Shown here: piece after piece, positions 15,243 to 23,709 of the stretch
Position numbering within the stretch: the first letter of the stretch is position 1
Layout of the letters: each line of letters opens with the position of its first letter
NCBI GenBank assembly: GCA_905215475.1
Contig: CAJMPW010000001.1
Coordinates: 310,001 to 374,000, forward strand
DNA: 64,000 nt
Direction of reading: 5' to 3'
Source of the DNA: CAG-103 sp905215475
Lineage (GTDB): Bacteria; Bacillota; Clostridia; Oscillospirales; Oscillospiraceae
Position numbers and translations under genes: made by a program
The notes under the pieces: generated by a model
What the model was told of the DNA's origin: nothing
What the model saw: the letters and a program-made list of their open reading frames with translations, nothing else
The model's database searches: none

Positions 15243-15980
15243 TCAGTAGAGCGTGCCGGCCAGCTGCATATACGCGGCGGCGACGGCCTCGCGGATGAAG
15301 TAATTGATGCGCATGGTCTTGAGCGTTGTCTCGGCGGCGATGCCGGCGGGGTCAGCGCCCAGCGAGCGCGCCATGCACTTGGCGCGGTAGAGGTGGTATT
15401 CGCTCGTCACGATGCCGACGCCGTCGGCGGGGTCGCCGCCGCGTGCGCGGAGGATGGCAAACGAATTCTCCAGATTTTCGCGCGTGGTGCGCGAGCGGTC
15501 CTCCTGCACGATGCGCGCGCTGTCGATGCCGTGCGCCGTGAGGTAGTCGGCCATGGCTTTGGCCTCCGTGATATCCTCGCCCGGCCCCTGACCGCCGGAG
15601 ACGATGACCGTGGCGGCGGGGTTCGCGTTCAGATAGGCGAGCGCCGCGTCGAGCCGGTTGCACATCGACAGCGACGGCGTGCTGCCGTTGACGCCTGCGC
15701 CGAGCACGATGATCGTGCCGGGGTGCGCGTCGGTGTCCGTGTGTGCGTCGCGCACGACGGGGATCTCAAAGACCGTGAACACGATCAGCCCCGCGCACAC
15801 GAGCACGCCCAGCACGGTGCGCCCCACGCGGTGCAGCCGCGCCGAGAGAAACACCAGCACGGCGATGCCCCAGAGCACATAGCCGAGATAGTCGTGCCCC
15901 GGCATGGCAAAGCGCAGCACACAGCCGGCAAGGATGAGCAGGAGCGCGATCAGTGTGGAACTTGTTCGTTTCAGTCGCAT
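15243..15980 (-). CDS. YdcF-family (DUF218) membrane protein
   Basis: This 245-residue protein has three N-terminal hydrophobic segments followed by the DUF218/YdcF domain: GTIIVLGAGVNG near 88, VIVSGGQGPGEDITEA near 125, then EDRSRTTRENLENS and VTSEYHLYRA. Relatives such as SanA and ElyC affect envelope integrity; the exact activity is unsettled. The start at 15980 has GGGAGGC upstream and overlaps the end of the ABC-F gene by 10 bases. Its place next to SEDS and PBP genes fits an envelope role. Confidence 0.88.
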   Translation of the reverse strand: MRLKRTSSTLIALLLILAGCVLRFAMPGHDYLGYVLWGIAVLVFLSARLHRVGRTVLGVLVCAGLIVFTVFEIPVVRDAHTDTDAHPGTIIVLGAGVNGSTPSLSMCNRLDAALAYLNANPAATVIVSGGQGPGEDITEAKAMADYLTAHGIDSARIVQEDRSRTTRENLENSFAILRARGGDPADGVGIVTSEYHLYRAKCMARSLGADPAGIAAETTLKTMRINYFIREAVAAAYMQLAGTLY

Positions 15981-17836
15981 AATGCCTCCCATGCCTCATA
16001 GAGCGCCTCGAGCTGCGTGTTGAGCGCCTGCTTTTGCTCGTCGAGCTCCATGAGCTTCTGATAGTCGGTGGCGTTGGCCTCGCTCTCGGCATCGAGCGCC
16101 GCGAGCTGTGCCTCCAGCTTTTCGATGTCGCGCTCCGTGCGCTCGCGCTGGCGCGCGGTGTTCGGGGCGCGCTTCGGTTTGGGCTTCTTTTCGCGCTCGA
16201 CGGCCTTGACCGTCTGCTGCAGCGCGGTCTGGCGCGCGCGGTATTCACGGAATTGCTCATAGGTCCCGCGGTAGTCCGTGATCGTGCCGTTTTCCAGCAG
16301 CCAGATGCGGGTGGCAAACTTCTCGATGAAGTACCGGTCGTGCGACACGAACAGCAGCGCCTGCGTGTAGTCGCTCAGCGCGTCCTCGATCCACTCGCGG
16401 CTGGCGATGTCGAGGTGGTTGGTCGGCTCGTCAAGGATGAGGAAATTGATCTCCCGGCGCATGAGCATACACAGCCGCAGCCGCGAGAGCTCGCCGCCCG
16501 AGAGCGCCGACACGGGCTTGAGCACGTCCTCACCGCAAAAGCCATAGGCGGCAAGCTGATCGCGCGCCTCCTGCGGCGTGCACTTGCACTCGTAGAGCAT
16601 CGTGTCGAGCATGGAGCGCTCCGGCACGGCAAAGCGCACGATCTGCGGCAGGTATGCCGTGCGCACGGCGGGACCGCGCTGCACCCAGCCGGTGTCCGGC
16701 GTCTCCTCGTTCATGACGAGGCGCAAAAACGTTGTCTTGCCGGCGCCGTTGTCGCCGATGAGGGCGATGCGCTCGCCGCCGGTCACGCTCAGGTCGAGAT
16801 CGTGAAAGAGCGTGCGCGCGCCGTAGCGCTTGCCGAGCCCTGCCATGGTCAGCACGTCGTCGCCGCGAAATTCCTGCGCGGTGAAGTGCACATTGAGCTT
16901 GCGCGTCTCGGTCGGCCGGGCGGTCGTCTCGAGCTTTTCCATGCGCTTTTCGATGGAAAACGCGCGCTTGTGCAGCTTGTCGTTGCCCATGAACGCCCAG
17001 AGGTGCAGCTTGGCCGCCGCCTCCGTGAGCTGCTGGAGCTTGGCCTGATCCTTCTCGTATTTTTTGAGCTGCTCGTCAAAGCGGCGCTGCCGCTCGACGA
17101 CGTAAAAGCTGTAGTTGCCGCTGTAGAATTCGGCCTCGCCGGACGTGAAGTCGATCGAGCGCTGCACGACGCGGTCGAGAAAATACCGGTCGTGGCTAAT
17201 GACGAGCACCGTGCCGCGAAAATGCAGCAGGTACGCCTCGAGCCACTCTGTCGCGCGCAGATCGAGGTGGTTGGTCGGCTCGTCGAGCAGGAGGATATCC
17301 GTGTCCTCCAGGATGAGCCGCGCGAGGTTCACGCGCGTTTTTTCCCCACCGGAGAGCGAGTCAAACGGCTGCGCGCGCATCTCGGCCGGGATGTCCAGAC
17401 CGTTGGCGACGCGGTTGCGCTCGTGCTCCATGTCGTATCCGCCGAGGCGGCGGAAGTTTTCCGACAGGCGGTCGTATTCGGCCAGCAGCGCGGCCGAATC
17501 GTCGCACGCCATGCGCGCGGTCAGCTCGTTCATGCGCGCCTCCATGTCATAGAGACGCCGGTGTGCCTCGCGCAGCACGTCCTCCGTTGTCCAGCCGTCG
17601 GGGTAGACCGGGATCTGCGAGATCAGCCCCAGCCGCCGCCCGGCGGCGATGGACACCGTGCCGGCATCGGGCTGCAATTCGCCCGAGAGGATGCGGAAAA
17701 ACGTCGTCTTGCCGCAGCCGTTGCGCCCGAGGATGCCCACGCGCTCCCCGGCGTTGATGTCGAAGGTGATACCTTTTAATATATCGTTGCCCTGCTCAAA
17801 GCCCTTGACGAGCCCGCGGACGGATAGATCGATCAT
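15971..17836 (-). CDS. ABC-F family ATPase
   Basis: This 621-residue soluble protein has two ABC ATPase domains and no membrane segments. The first Walker A is GRNGCGKTT at 37-45, with LSGGEKT and LLDEPTNHLDL. The second has GDNGAGKTT, LSGGELSR and LDEPTNHLDI. The linker between the domains is charged and helical, as in ABC-F proteins that bind the ribosomal E site. The C-terminal 80 residues form a coiled coil (RTERDIEKLEAQLAALD). A role in translation or drug tolerance is usual, but a specific resistance cannot be inferred. TAGGAG precedes the ATG. Confidence 0.92.
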   Translation of the reverse strand: MIDLSVRGLVKGFEQGNDILKGITFDINAGERVGILGRNGCGKTTFFRILSGELQPDAGTVSIAAGRRLGLISQIPVYPDGWTTEDVLREAHRRLYDMEARMNELTARMACDDSAALLAEYDRLSENFRRLGGYDMEHERNRVANGLDIPAEMRAQPFDSLSGGEKTRVNLARLILEDTDILLLDEPTNHLDLRATEWLEAYLLHFRGTVLVISHDRYFLDRVVQRSIDFTSGEAEFYSGNYSFYVVERQRRFDEQLKKYEKDQAKLQQLTEAAAKLHLWAFMGNDKLHKRAFSIEKRMEKLETTARPTETRKLNVHFTAQEFRGDDVLTMAGLGKRYGARTLFHDLDLSVTGGERIALIGDNGAGKTTFLRLVMNEETPDTGWVQRGPAVRTAYLPQIVRFAVPERSMLDTMLYECKCTPQEARDQLAAYGFCGEDVLKPVSALSGGELSRLRLCMLMRREINFLILDEPTNHLDIASREWIEDALSDYTQALLFVSHDRYFIEKFATRIWLLENGTITDYRGTYEQFREYRARQTALQQTVKAVEREKKPKPKRAPNTARQRERTERDIEKLEAQLAALDAESEANATDYQKLMELDEQKQALNTQLEALYEAWEALCD

Positions 17837-17850
17837 GTGTGACTCCTAAG

Positions 17851-19155
17851 TTACTTGTTTACGGCCGCCTGCAGCACGGTATTGGCCACGGCGCCTGCAT
17901 TCGTCAGACCACCGCCGGCGTTTTCCACCAGCACGACAAAGGCGTACGGGTGCGCATCGTCGAGCAGGAAGCCCGTGAACCATGCGTGCGACGTGCCGTC
18001 GCCGACTTCGGCGGTGCCGGTCTTGGCGCAGAGGTTCAGCCCCGGGAAACGCCCCGTGCCATAGTGTGCCGAGACGTTGTAGTTCATCATGTCGCGCAGC
18101 TTGTTGGCGGTCGCGGCGCTGAGCAGGGTCGTGCTCGAGCCGCTCGGCGTGTCGAGCAGCAGCGACGGCTCAACGACGCTGCCGCCGTTGGCGATGGCCG
18201 AGACGTAGCGCAGCATGGAGTACGGGCAGATGAGGTCCTCATACTGACCGATGCCCGACCAGGCGAGGTTTGCGCTGCCGGCCGCACCCTTGGTGAAGCT
18301 GCCGGCCATCGTCGGGATGCCGCTCAGCGACTGGGAATCGAGGAAGCCGAGCTTCTTGGCATAGCTCTCGATGGTGTCCGCGCCGAGCTCGAGCGAGATC
18401 TGCGCGAACGCGCAGTTGCAGGAGTTTGCCAGCGCGTCCTCAAACGTCTGACTGCCGTGCACGCCCGTGCACTTGACGGTCACGCCGCCGACGTCGACGC
18501 TGCCCGCGCAGGTGAAGCGGCGGGTGCTGATGTCCTTGATGTTCTCGAGTGCGGCGGCGGAGGTGATGAGCTTGTAGATCGAGCCCGGCGTGAACGAGCC
18601 GTTGATGCAGCGGTTGATGTATGCGCCGTCCGGCACGTCGCCGTCAACGGCCGGGTCGATGCTCGGTCCGGAGACCATGCACAGCACCTCGCCCGTCTTG
18701 TAATTGCTCACGAGCACGGCGCCCTTGCGCCCGGCAAGCGCTTCATAGGCCGTGACGCACAGGCTCGAATCGAGCGTGAGCGCGACGGTGTGTCCGTCGG
18801 TCGCATAGGTGCCGGTGATGGGGTTGTAGCCCGAGAGCTGCTTGGAAAACGCCTTGAGTGCGCCGGTACCGATGTTGCCGGCGTAGTCGCCGACGGTCTG
18901 ATAGCAGGCCGTGCGCACGGCGGCATCCTCGGCATAGCTGCGCGAGCCGCCGCTGGCGGTCGCAAGGACGACACCATTGCGGTCGGTGAGCGTGCCGGTG
19001 TTGAGCACGCCGCTGGTGTAGACGCTGCTGTTGGCGGCAAAGGTCGCCCACTCAGCGCCGTGTTCGATGTAGCGCACGATGTACACGCCGATGCCGCCGA
19101 GCACCAGCACGGCGACGAGCAGCGCGCTCATGGCGCGGCGTTTGACTTTGTTCAT
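17851..19155 (-). CDS. Class B penicillin-binding protein (transpeptidase), partner of the FHA-SEDS protein
   Basis: This 434-residue protein has one N-terminal membrane segment (residues 8-29), a short pedestal and a transpeptidase domain. The three active-site motifs are present: SIYK (S192), SCN (S245) and KTG (K378, KTGTAEVG). It is shorter than the dcw-cluster PBP and lacks PASTA domains, like the PbpA-type enzymes paired with RodA-like SEDS proteins. It cross-links peptidoglycan outside the membrane. Its ATG overlaps the stop of the upstream SEDS gene (ATGA), so the two are made together. Confidence 0.92.
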   Translation of the reverse strand: MNKVKRRAMSALLVAVLVLGGIGVYIVRYIEHGAEWATFAANSSVYTSGVLNTGTLTDRNGVVLATASGGSRSYAEDAAVRTACYQTVGDYAGNIGTGALKAFSKQLSGYNPITGTYATDGHTVALTLDSSLCVTAYEALAGRKGAVLVSNYKTGEVLCMVSGPSIDPAVDGDVPDGAYINRCINGSFTPGSIYKLITSAAALENIKDISTRRFTCAGSVDVGGVTVKCTGVHGSQTFEDALANSCNCAFAQISLELGADTIESYAKKLGFLDSQSLSGIPTMAGSFTKGAAGSANLAWSGIGQYEDLICPYSMLRYVSAIANGGSVVEPSLLLDTPSGSSTTLLSAATANKLRDMMNYNVSAHYGTGRFPGLNLCAKTGTAEVGDGTSHAWFTGFLLDDAHPYAFVVLVENAGGGLTNAGAVANTVLQAAVNK

Positions 19156-20846
19156 GCCTGCGCCTCCTTTTTGTTGCGCGACGGCAGCCGCACCACGAAG
19201 CTTGCGCCGCGCCGGGTGTCAGCCGCCTTGATGTAGGCCAGCAGCATCCAGCACGAGAGCATACTCGACCCGCCCTTGGACACGAACGGGAACGTCACGC
19301 CCGTGAACGGCAGGATGTCCAGCACGCCGAACACATTGAGCGACATCTGCACGAGCATGAGCGTTACGGTGGCGCAGCCGGCAATGACGTAATACGACGA
19401 GCGGCCCTGCGCCGCGTTTTTGACGGTGAAGATAGCCAGCGCGATGATGGCCAGCATCGCGCACAGCGCCACGATCAGACCGAGCTCCTCACACAGGATG
19501 CCGAAGACCATGTCGGTGTTTGCGGCGAAGATGTTTTTCAGCCATCCGCAGCCCGCGCCCTGCCCGAACAGACCGCCGGAGGCGGCCGCGCTCAGCGCAC
19601 GCGTCTGCTGGTAGCCTGCGCCGGAGACGTCCTCCCACACGTGCCCCCAGGTGGCAAAGCGCTGCGCCACGTGCGGCTTGATGCTCAGCACGAGCGTACC
19701 TGCCATGGCCGCGGATGTCACGGCCAGCAGGATGGTGGCGATGCTGCCCGAGCGCATGAAGGCGATGACGAGGAATGTCGCAAAGAAAATGAGCGCCGCG
19801 CCGAAGTCACCCATCAGGGCGAGACCGCCGACGCAGATGGCGGAAAAGGCGATGAAGAGCAAAATGCTCTTGCTGCGGAACATCCGGTTGAGCGATGTCG
19901 CGCCGACATAGATGAATGCGACCTTGATCAGCTCCGACGGCTGCAGGGAGAAGCCCGCGATCGTCAGCCAGTTTTTCGCGCCGAACACCTCGCTTGCGGC
20001 AAAGAGGTTCAGCGCCAGCAGCGCCAGCGAGATGATGGCCGCCGGCCAGCGCAGCGCCTTGACATGGCTCAGATCGCGCAGCCACCAGCCGAGCAGGAAA
20101 AACAGCACGATACCCACGAGGATGAGGATGATCTCCTTGGTGAGGTCGTTGGGCGTACTCGTCGCGCAGACCTCCAGCCCGAGCGAGCAGAGGAAAAACG
20201 CGATCGTCTCGACCTCAAAGCCCGAGCGGTCCATCGTGCGCATGAGCACGTAGCAAAACCATTGCGTGAGCGCGAGCGCGGCGTAGGCCATCAGGATGCC
20301 CAGCAGGTGCGCACTGTCGGCCGAGGACACGAACTCCAGCGCCAGCAGCAGCTCAAACACCGTCAGGAAAAACAGCGTGCCGCCGGCGGAGACGTTGCGC
20401 CCCGCGATCGTGCGGCGCTGCTCCTGCACGGCGCGGCGCTCCTCGCTCATGTCGGCGAATTTGAGCATATGCGTCGAGCAGCGGAGGATATCGCCGCTGA
20501 AGATCTGCGTCGGCTCCGTGATCTGTTCGCCGTTGAGGAACACGCCGCCGCTGCGGCTCAGGTCGCTGACCATCCACTCGCCGGCGTCGTTGCGCATGAG
20601 CACGGCGTGGACGTTGGCGACGTCGGCAAAGGGCAGCGTGATGTCCGCGCTGCGGGCGCGGCCGATCAGACACTCCCAGTGCAGCAGGGGATAGACCTTG
20701 CCGTCGGGCGTCACGAGATGTCCCCATGTCTCGGGCTCTGCGCGCCCGTAGAACATGGATGCGACGCAGCGGATGAGCACGATGAGCGCGACGACCGGCA
20801 GAATGAAATGCGCGGCCTGCGCGGCGTAGACAGTTACGGCAGACAC
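19152..20846 (-). CDS. FHA domain-SEDS glycosyltransferase fusion (FtsW/RodA/SpoVE family)
   Basis: This protein has 564 residues if started at the GTG at 20846. A membrane segment (about 10-30) is followed by an FHA domain at about residues 45-125, with LIGRARSADITLP, VHAVL and GVFLNGEQI. A SEDS polymerase of about 10 membrane segments follows, with GAGCGWLKNIFAANTDMVFGILCEELG and the C-terminal LPFTGVTFPFVSKGGSSM. SEDS proteins polymerise lipid II; FHA domains bind phospho-threonine. The GTG is chosen because AAAGGAGG lies eight bases upstream. The ATG at 20891 has no such site and its extension is not domain-like. Confidence 0.9.
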   Translation of the reverse strand: MSAVTVYAAQAAHFILPVVALIVLIRCVASMFYGRAEPETWGHLVTPDGKVYPLLHWECLIGRARSADITLPFADVANVHAVLMRNDAGEWMVSDLSRSGGVFLNGEQITEPTQIFSGDILRCSTHMLKFADMSEERRAVQEQRRTIAGRNVSAGGTLFFLTVFELLLALEFVSSADSAHLLGILMAYAALALTQWFCYVLMRTMDRSGFEVETIAFFLCSLGLEVCATSTPNDLTKEIILILVGIVLFFLLGWWLRDLSHVKALRWPAAIISLALLALNLFAASEVFGAKNWLTIAGFSLQPSELIKVAFIYVGATSLNRMFRSKSILLFIAFSAICVGGLALMGDFGAALIFFATFLVIAFMRSGSIATILLAVTSAAMAGTLVLSIKPHVAQRFATWGHVWEDVSGAGYQQTRALSAAASGGLFGQGAGCGWLKNIFAANTDMVFGILCEELGLIVALCAMLAIIALAIFTVKNAAQGRSSYYVIAGCATVTLMLVQMSLNVFGVLDILPFTGVTFPFVSKGGSSMLSCWMLLAYIKAADTRRGASFVVRLPSRNKKEAQA

Positions 20847-20924
20847 GGCGTCCGCCTCCTTTCCGAAGCTCCCGCACGGGGAGCAATACATATTTATCTA
20901 TAGAAACCGATGAAAAATCAAACT

Positions 20925-20953
20925 ATTATACCACGTCAAAAATCCATTGACAA
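20925..20953 (-). promoter_or_regulatory. Promoter of the FHA-SEDS operon, back to back with the NusG-II promoter
   Basis: On the minus strand TTGTCA (20953-20948) and TATAAT (20930-20925) are 17 bases apart. The -35 hexamer lies on top of the plus-strand TTGACA at 20947-20952. A hairpin (GCTCCCCGTGCGGGAGC) lies in the leader just before the ribosome site. Confidence 0.8.
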
Positions 20954-20975
20954 CTCCTGCCGGGCATCCTACAAT
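20947..20975 (+). promoter_or_regulatory. Promoter of the NusG-II/Gx-transporter pair
   Basis: A consensus TTGACA (20947-20952) and TACAAT (20970-20975) are 17 bases apart. The -35 overlaps the -35 of the divergent promoter. The -10 box ends only six bases before the first ATG of the gene. Confidence 0.85.
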
Positions 20976-20981
20976 GAACAC

Positions 20982-21335
20982 ATGATGAAACAGACGAAGT
21001 TTTGGATCCTTTTGTTCGCCGCGCTCGCAATTTTGGGCAGCGGCGCCTTTTTGCTGCTGCGCAGCCATGGGCAGACGGGGCAGACCGCCGTCATCCGCGT
21101 TGACGGGGATGTCTATGAGCGCATCGACCTGCGCGCCGTGACCATACCATATGATATAGAAGTGCAGACCGAATGGGGCAGCAACACCGTGCACGTCGAG
21201 CCGGACGGCGTGTCCGTCACGCACGCCGACTGCCCGGATCACCTGTGCGTCAAGCAGGGGAAGATCACGTCCTCTGCCATCCCGATCGCCTGCGTGCCGC
21301 ACCGTTTGACGGTGCAGATCGAGGGGACACCATGA
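20982..21335 (+). CDS. NusG domain II (NusG_II)-containing membrane-anchored protein
   Basis: This 117-residue protein (116 if the second Met is used) has an N-terminal hydrophobic anchor (about 5-25) and an extracytoplasmic NusG_II-type beta domain. The domain contains VIRVDGDVYERIDL and the conserved HADCPDHLCVKQGKI with two Cys. Function is unknown; it is usually found next to Gx transporters, as here. There is no Shine-Dalgarno site. The expected transcription start is at about 20981-20983, so the message appears leaderless or nearly so. It overlaps the next gene by four bases (ATGA). Confidence 0.85.
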   Translation: MMKQTKFWILLFAALAILGSGAFLLLRSHGQTGQTAVIRVDGDVYERIDLRAVTIPYDIEVQTEWGSNTVHVEPDGVSVTHADCPDHLCVKQGKITSSAIPIACVPHRLTVQIEGTP

Positions 21336-21844
21336 AGGGAACGAAGCGTCTGGCCGTTCTGGCCATGTTCACCGCCATCGCGCTGACGATCTTTGTTGCC
21401 GAGGCGCAGATCCCGCCCGTCGTGCCGATCCCCGGCGTGAAGCTCGGCCTCGCCAACATCGTCACGCTTATCGCCATGGCACTGCTCGGCCGGCGGCAGG
21501 CGGGGGAGATCTTGCTCGCGCGTATCGTGCTCGGCAGCGTTTTTACCGGCGGCGTGTCGGCGATGCTCTTTAGCATCGCGGGCGGTGTGTTCGCCTATCT
21601 TGTCATGTGCCTGACGCTGCGGCGGCTTCCGGAGCGGCTGCTCTGGGTCGTGAGTGTGCTGGCCGCCTTCGGACACAACGCCGGGCAGCTGCTGGTCGCC
21701 GTCTGGGTCACGGGGACGCCGTCCATTCTGGTGTATGCGCCCGCGCTCGTCGCGGCGAGCGTGGTCACCGGCGCGTTCACCGGTGTGGCCGCCATGTACC
21801 TTGTGCGCGCGCTGCGCAAGACGGGATATTTCCCGCCGGTGTGA
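21332..21844 (+). CDS. Gx transporter family membrane protein (heptaprenyl diphosphate synthase component I-like)
   Basis: This 170-residue protein has about five hydrophobic segments. It carries the family's IPGVKLGLANIVTL motif near 33-46 and ARIVLGSVFTGG near 66. It is often named heptaprenyl diphosphate synthase component I but is a small ECF S-component-like membrane protein, usually next to a NusG_II protein. Substrate is unknown. Its start is coupled to the preceding gene. Confidence 0.85.
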   Translation: MKGTKRLAVLAMFTAIALTIFVAEAQIPPVVPIPGVKLGLANIVTLIAMALLGRRQAGEILLARIVLGSVFTGGVSAMLFSIAGGVFAYLVMCLTLRRLPERLLWVVSVLAAFGHNAGQLLVAVWVTGTPSILVYAPALVAASVVTGAFTGVAAMYLVRALRKTGYFPPV

Positions 21845-21907
21845 GGCATGAAAATGCGATTTTGTAACATTTTGCAGCCGCAGAGTCTTAAAATATTCTG
21901 AAAATTG

Positions 21908-21942
21908 AAAGCCGCAGTTTTTGAAAAACTGCGGCTTTGTTG
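21908..21942 (+). terminator. Terminator of the NusG-II/Gx pair
   Basis: AAAGCCGCAGTTTT pairs with AAAACTGCGGCTTT around a very short loop, and TTGTTG follows. It lies 64 bases past the stop at 21844. Confidence 0.8.
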
Positions 21943-22035
21943 TGTAAACTCCACAAAATGCGCGCACAAATTATAGTAATATACATCAAAAAGTAGGATA
22001 TAAAGATTTCGTAAATGTTAAATCTGTTTTAAGTA

Positions 22036-22064
22036 TTGACTTCCGGGCGCAGGCGCGCTATAAT
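22036..22064 (+). promoter_or_regulatory. Promoter of the O-antigen-ligase-like gene
   Basis: TTGACT (22036-22041) and TATAAT (22059-22064) are 17 bases apart. The 70 bases upstream are AT-rich compared with the rest of the window. Confidence 0.85.
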
Positions 22065-22082
22065 GCATCCGCAATTAGAAGA

Positions 22083-22132
22083 TGGGAAGATTTAGGTTGG
22101 CATTCGCCGGTTACAAGGCCTGTTTCTTCCCA
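22083..22132 (+). promoter_or_regulatory. Structured leader element upstream of the O-antigen-ligase-like gene
   Basis: TGGGAAGA (22083-22090) and TCTTCCCA (22125-22132) form an 8-base closing stem. The 34 bases enclosed can fold into smaller helices (GGC-ATTC-GCC and AGG/CCT). It begins about 12 bases after the predicted transcription start. No T-tract follows, so it is not a simple terminator. I do not recognise it as a known riboswitch class. The rest of the 21845-22164 gap holds the terminator and promoter only. Confidence 0.45.
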
Positions 22133-22164
22133 GATCCATATGCCGCGAATACATATAAACCCAG

Positions 22165-23709
22165 ATGAACATACATCGCCAGACCCTTTTGATAGCTATG
22201 AATACGATCAACAAATTTGAACAACCGAATACGGAGCGGGCAGATCGCCGCTGCGCGTTTTCGCGCTCGTTCACGCGGATGCTCGATCGCCTGTGTGCCT
22301 TTTTGGATGAGCGCATCGGCGGCGCGTCGGAGCTGATCGATGCCTGTCAGAGTGTGGCGGACCGCTTCTGGCACAGCAAGCTCTATTTCCCGGTCTGCTT
22401 TCTGATGCTCGCCGTGTTCATGGCGGTGGGGCAGCCGGTCATCGGCGGCGTGCTGGTCATGTCCACGCTGATTTTCCTGCTGCTGTTTTGCGACGACCTG
22501 CTGAGCATCCTCTTCCCGGTCGTGCTGCTGGCCATGGTCGGCACGGAGTTTTATGACGAGCTCTACAGCCTGCTGCGCTTCTGGTGGATCGGTCTGCTGG
22601 CTGCGGCGGCGCTGCTCGTGCACATCGGGGCGTATGCCCGCGCACCGCGCAACGGCGGCAGTATGCACGGTCTCGTGGCCGTGTCGGTCGCAACGCTGCT
22701 CGGTGGTCTCGGCTTCATCTCCCGCGAGGAGTATTTTTCGCCCACCGCGCTGTACTATTCTCTCGGTCTCGGCGTCGTGATGCTGCTGATCTACCTGCTG
22801 CTGCGCAGCGAGGCCGATCGCCCGCGCGAGTACGACATCGCCGAGCGTATGCTCCAGATCCTCTATGCCGGCGGCCTGTTCACGGGCTTTGTGGTCACAC
22901 TGTTTTACGTGCGCAATTTCCAAGAGTTCGCGCAGAGCTTTGCCACGCTCTACTTCAAGTACCGCAACTTCAGCGCCACGATGCTGCTGATCTCGATCCC
23001 CGCCGCGGCGTTTTTTGCCGCGCGTGATCCGCGCCACTTCGTGTCGGTCGCATTCATGTACCTCATGATGCTCATGACCGGCTCGCGCAGCGGACTGATC
23101 TTCGGCACGGTGATGCTGCTGCTGTGCCTCGCCTTTGTGTACTACTGTAGCCCGGAACGCCGCGCGGTCTACCGCCGCGTCGGGCTCATCAGCCTGATCC
23201 CGGCGATCGCGCTGCTCATTGCGATCGTGCCGCGGCTGTTTGCCTCGCGCATGGTTGACGGCACGCTCATCTCCCCGGATGACAGCCGCTATACGTTCTT
23301 TATTCAGGGTCTGCTGGATTTCGTGAAGAATCCGCTCTTCGGCTGCGGCCTCGGATCGATGCACAATGCCCGCATCTTCCTCGGCGTGGAGGGCAGCATC
23401 GTCTGGTACCACAACCTCATCGCGCAGATCCTCGGCAGTATGGGTCTGGTCGGCGCGGTCGGCTACAGCTGGCTGTTTTATGACCGCGTGCGTCTGCTCT
23501 GGCGCAAGCGCAGCCGCACGACGATGGCCTTCGCGCTGTCCTACTTTGCCATGCTGCTCATCTCCATGACGAATCCGGGCATGTTCTGCCCGATGCCGAA
23601 TGCGCTGCTCATGGTGGCCATGTTTGTGGTCGTCGAGCGGCAGCCCGATACCGATGCGGCGCCGGTCAAGCTCGGCTCCGCGAGAGCCACGGAAAGGAGA
23701 TCCTACTGA
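22165..23709 (+). CDS. O-antigen ligase/polymerase-like polytopic membrane protein
   Basis: This protein of up to 514 residues has about 10-12 hydrophobic segments beginning near residue 75. It carries the Wzy/WaaL-type signature: LMTGSRSGLIFG near 310 and, in the long loop, NPLFGCGLGSMHNARIFLG ... VWYHNLIAQILGSMG with the conserved His. Such proteins ligate or polymerise glycans outside the membrane. In this Gram-positive it may act on a surface polysaccharide. No good ribosome site marks the start: ATGs at 22165 and 22198 are both possible. The next gene starts inside its stop (TGATG). Confidence 0.8.
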   Translation: MNIHRQTLLIAMNTINKFEQPNTERADRRCAFSRSFTRMLDRLCAFLDERIGGASELIDACQSVADRFWHSKLYFPVCFLMLAVFMAVGQPVIGGVLVMSTLIFLLLFCDDLLSILFPVVLLAMVGTEFYDELYSLLRFWWIGLLAAAALLVHIGAYARAPRNGGSMHGLVAVSVATLLGGLGFISREEYFSPTALYYSLGLGVVMLLIYLLLRSEADRPREYDIAERMLQILYAGGLFTGFVVTLFYVRNFQEFAQSFATLYFKYRNFSATMLLISIPAAAFFAARDPRHFVSVAFMYLMMLMTGSRSGLIFGTVMLLLCLAFVYYCSPERRAVYRRVGLISLIPAIALLIAIVPRLFASRMVDGTLISPDDSRYTFFIQGLLDFVKNPLFGCGLGSMHNARIFLGVEGSIVWYHNLIAQILGSMGLVGAVGYSWLFYDRVRLLWRKRSRTTMAFALSYFAMLLISMTNPGMFCPMPNALLMVAMFVVVERQPDTDAAPVKLGSARATERRSY

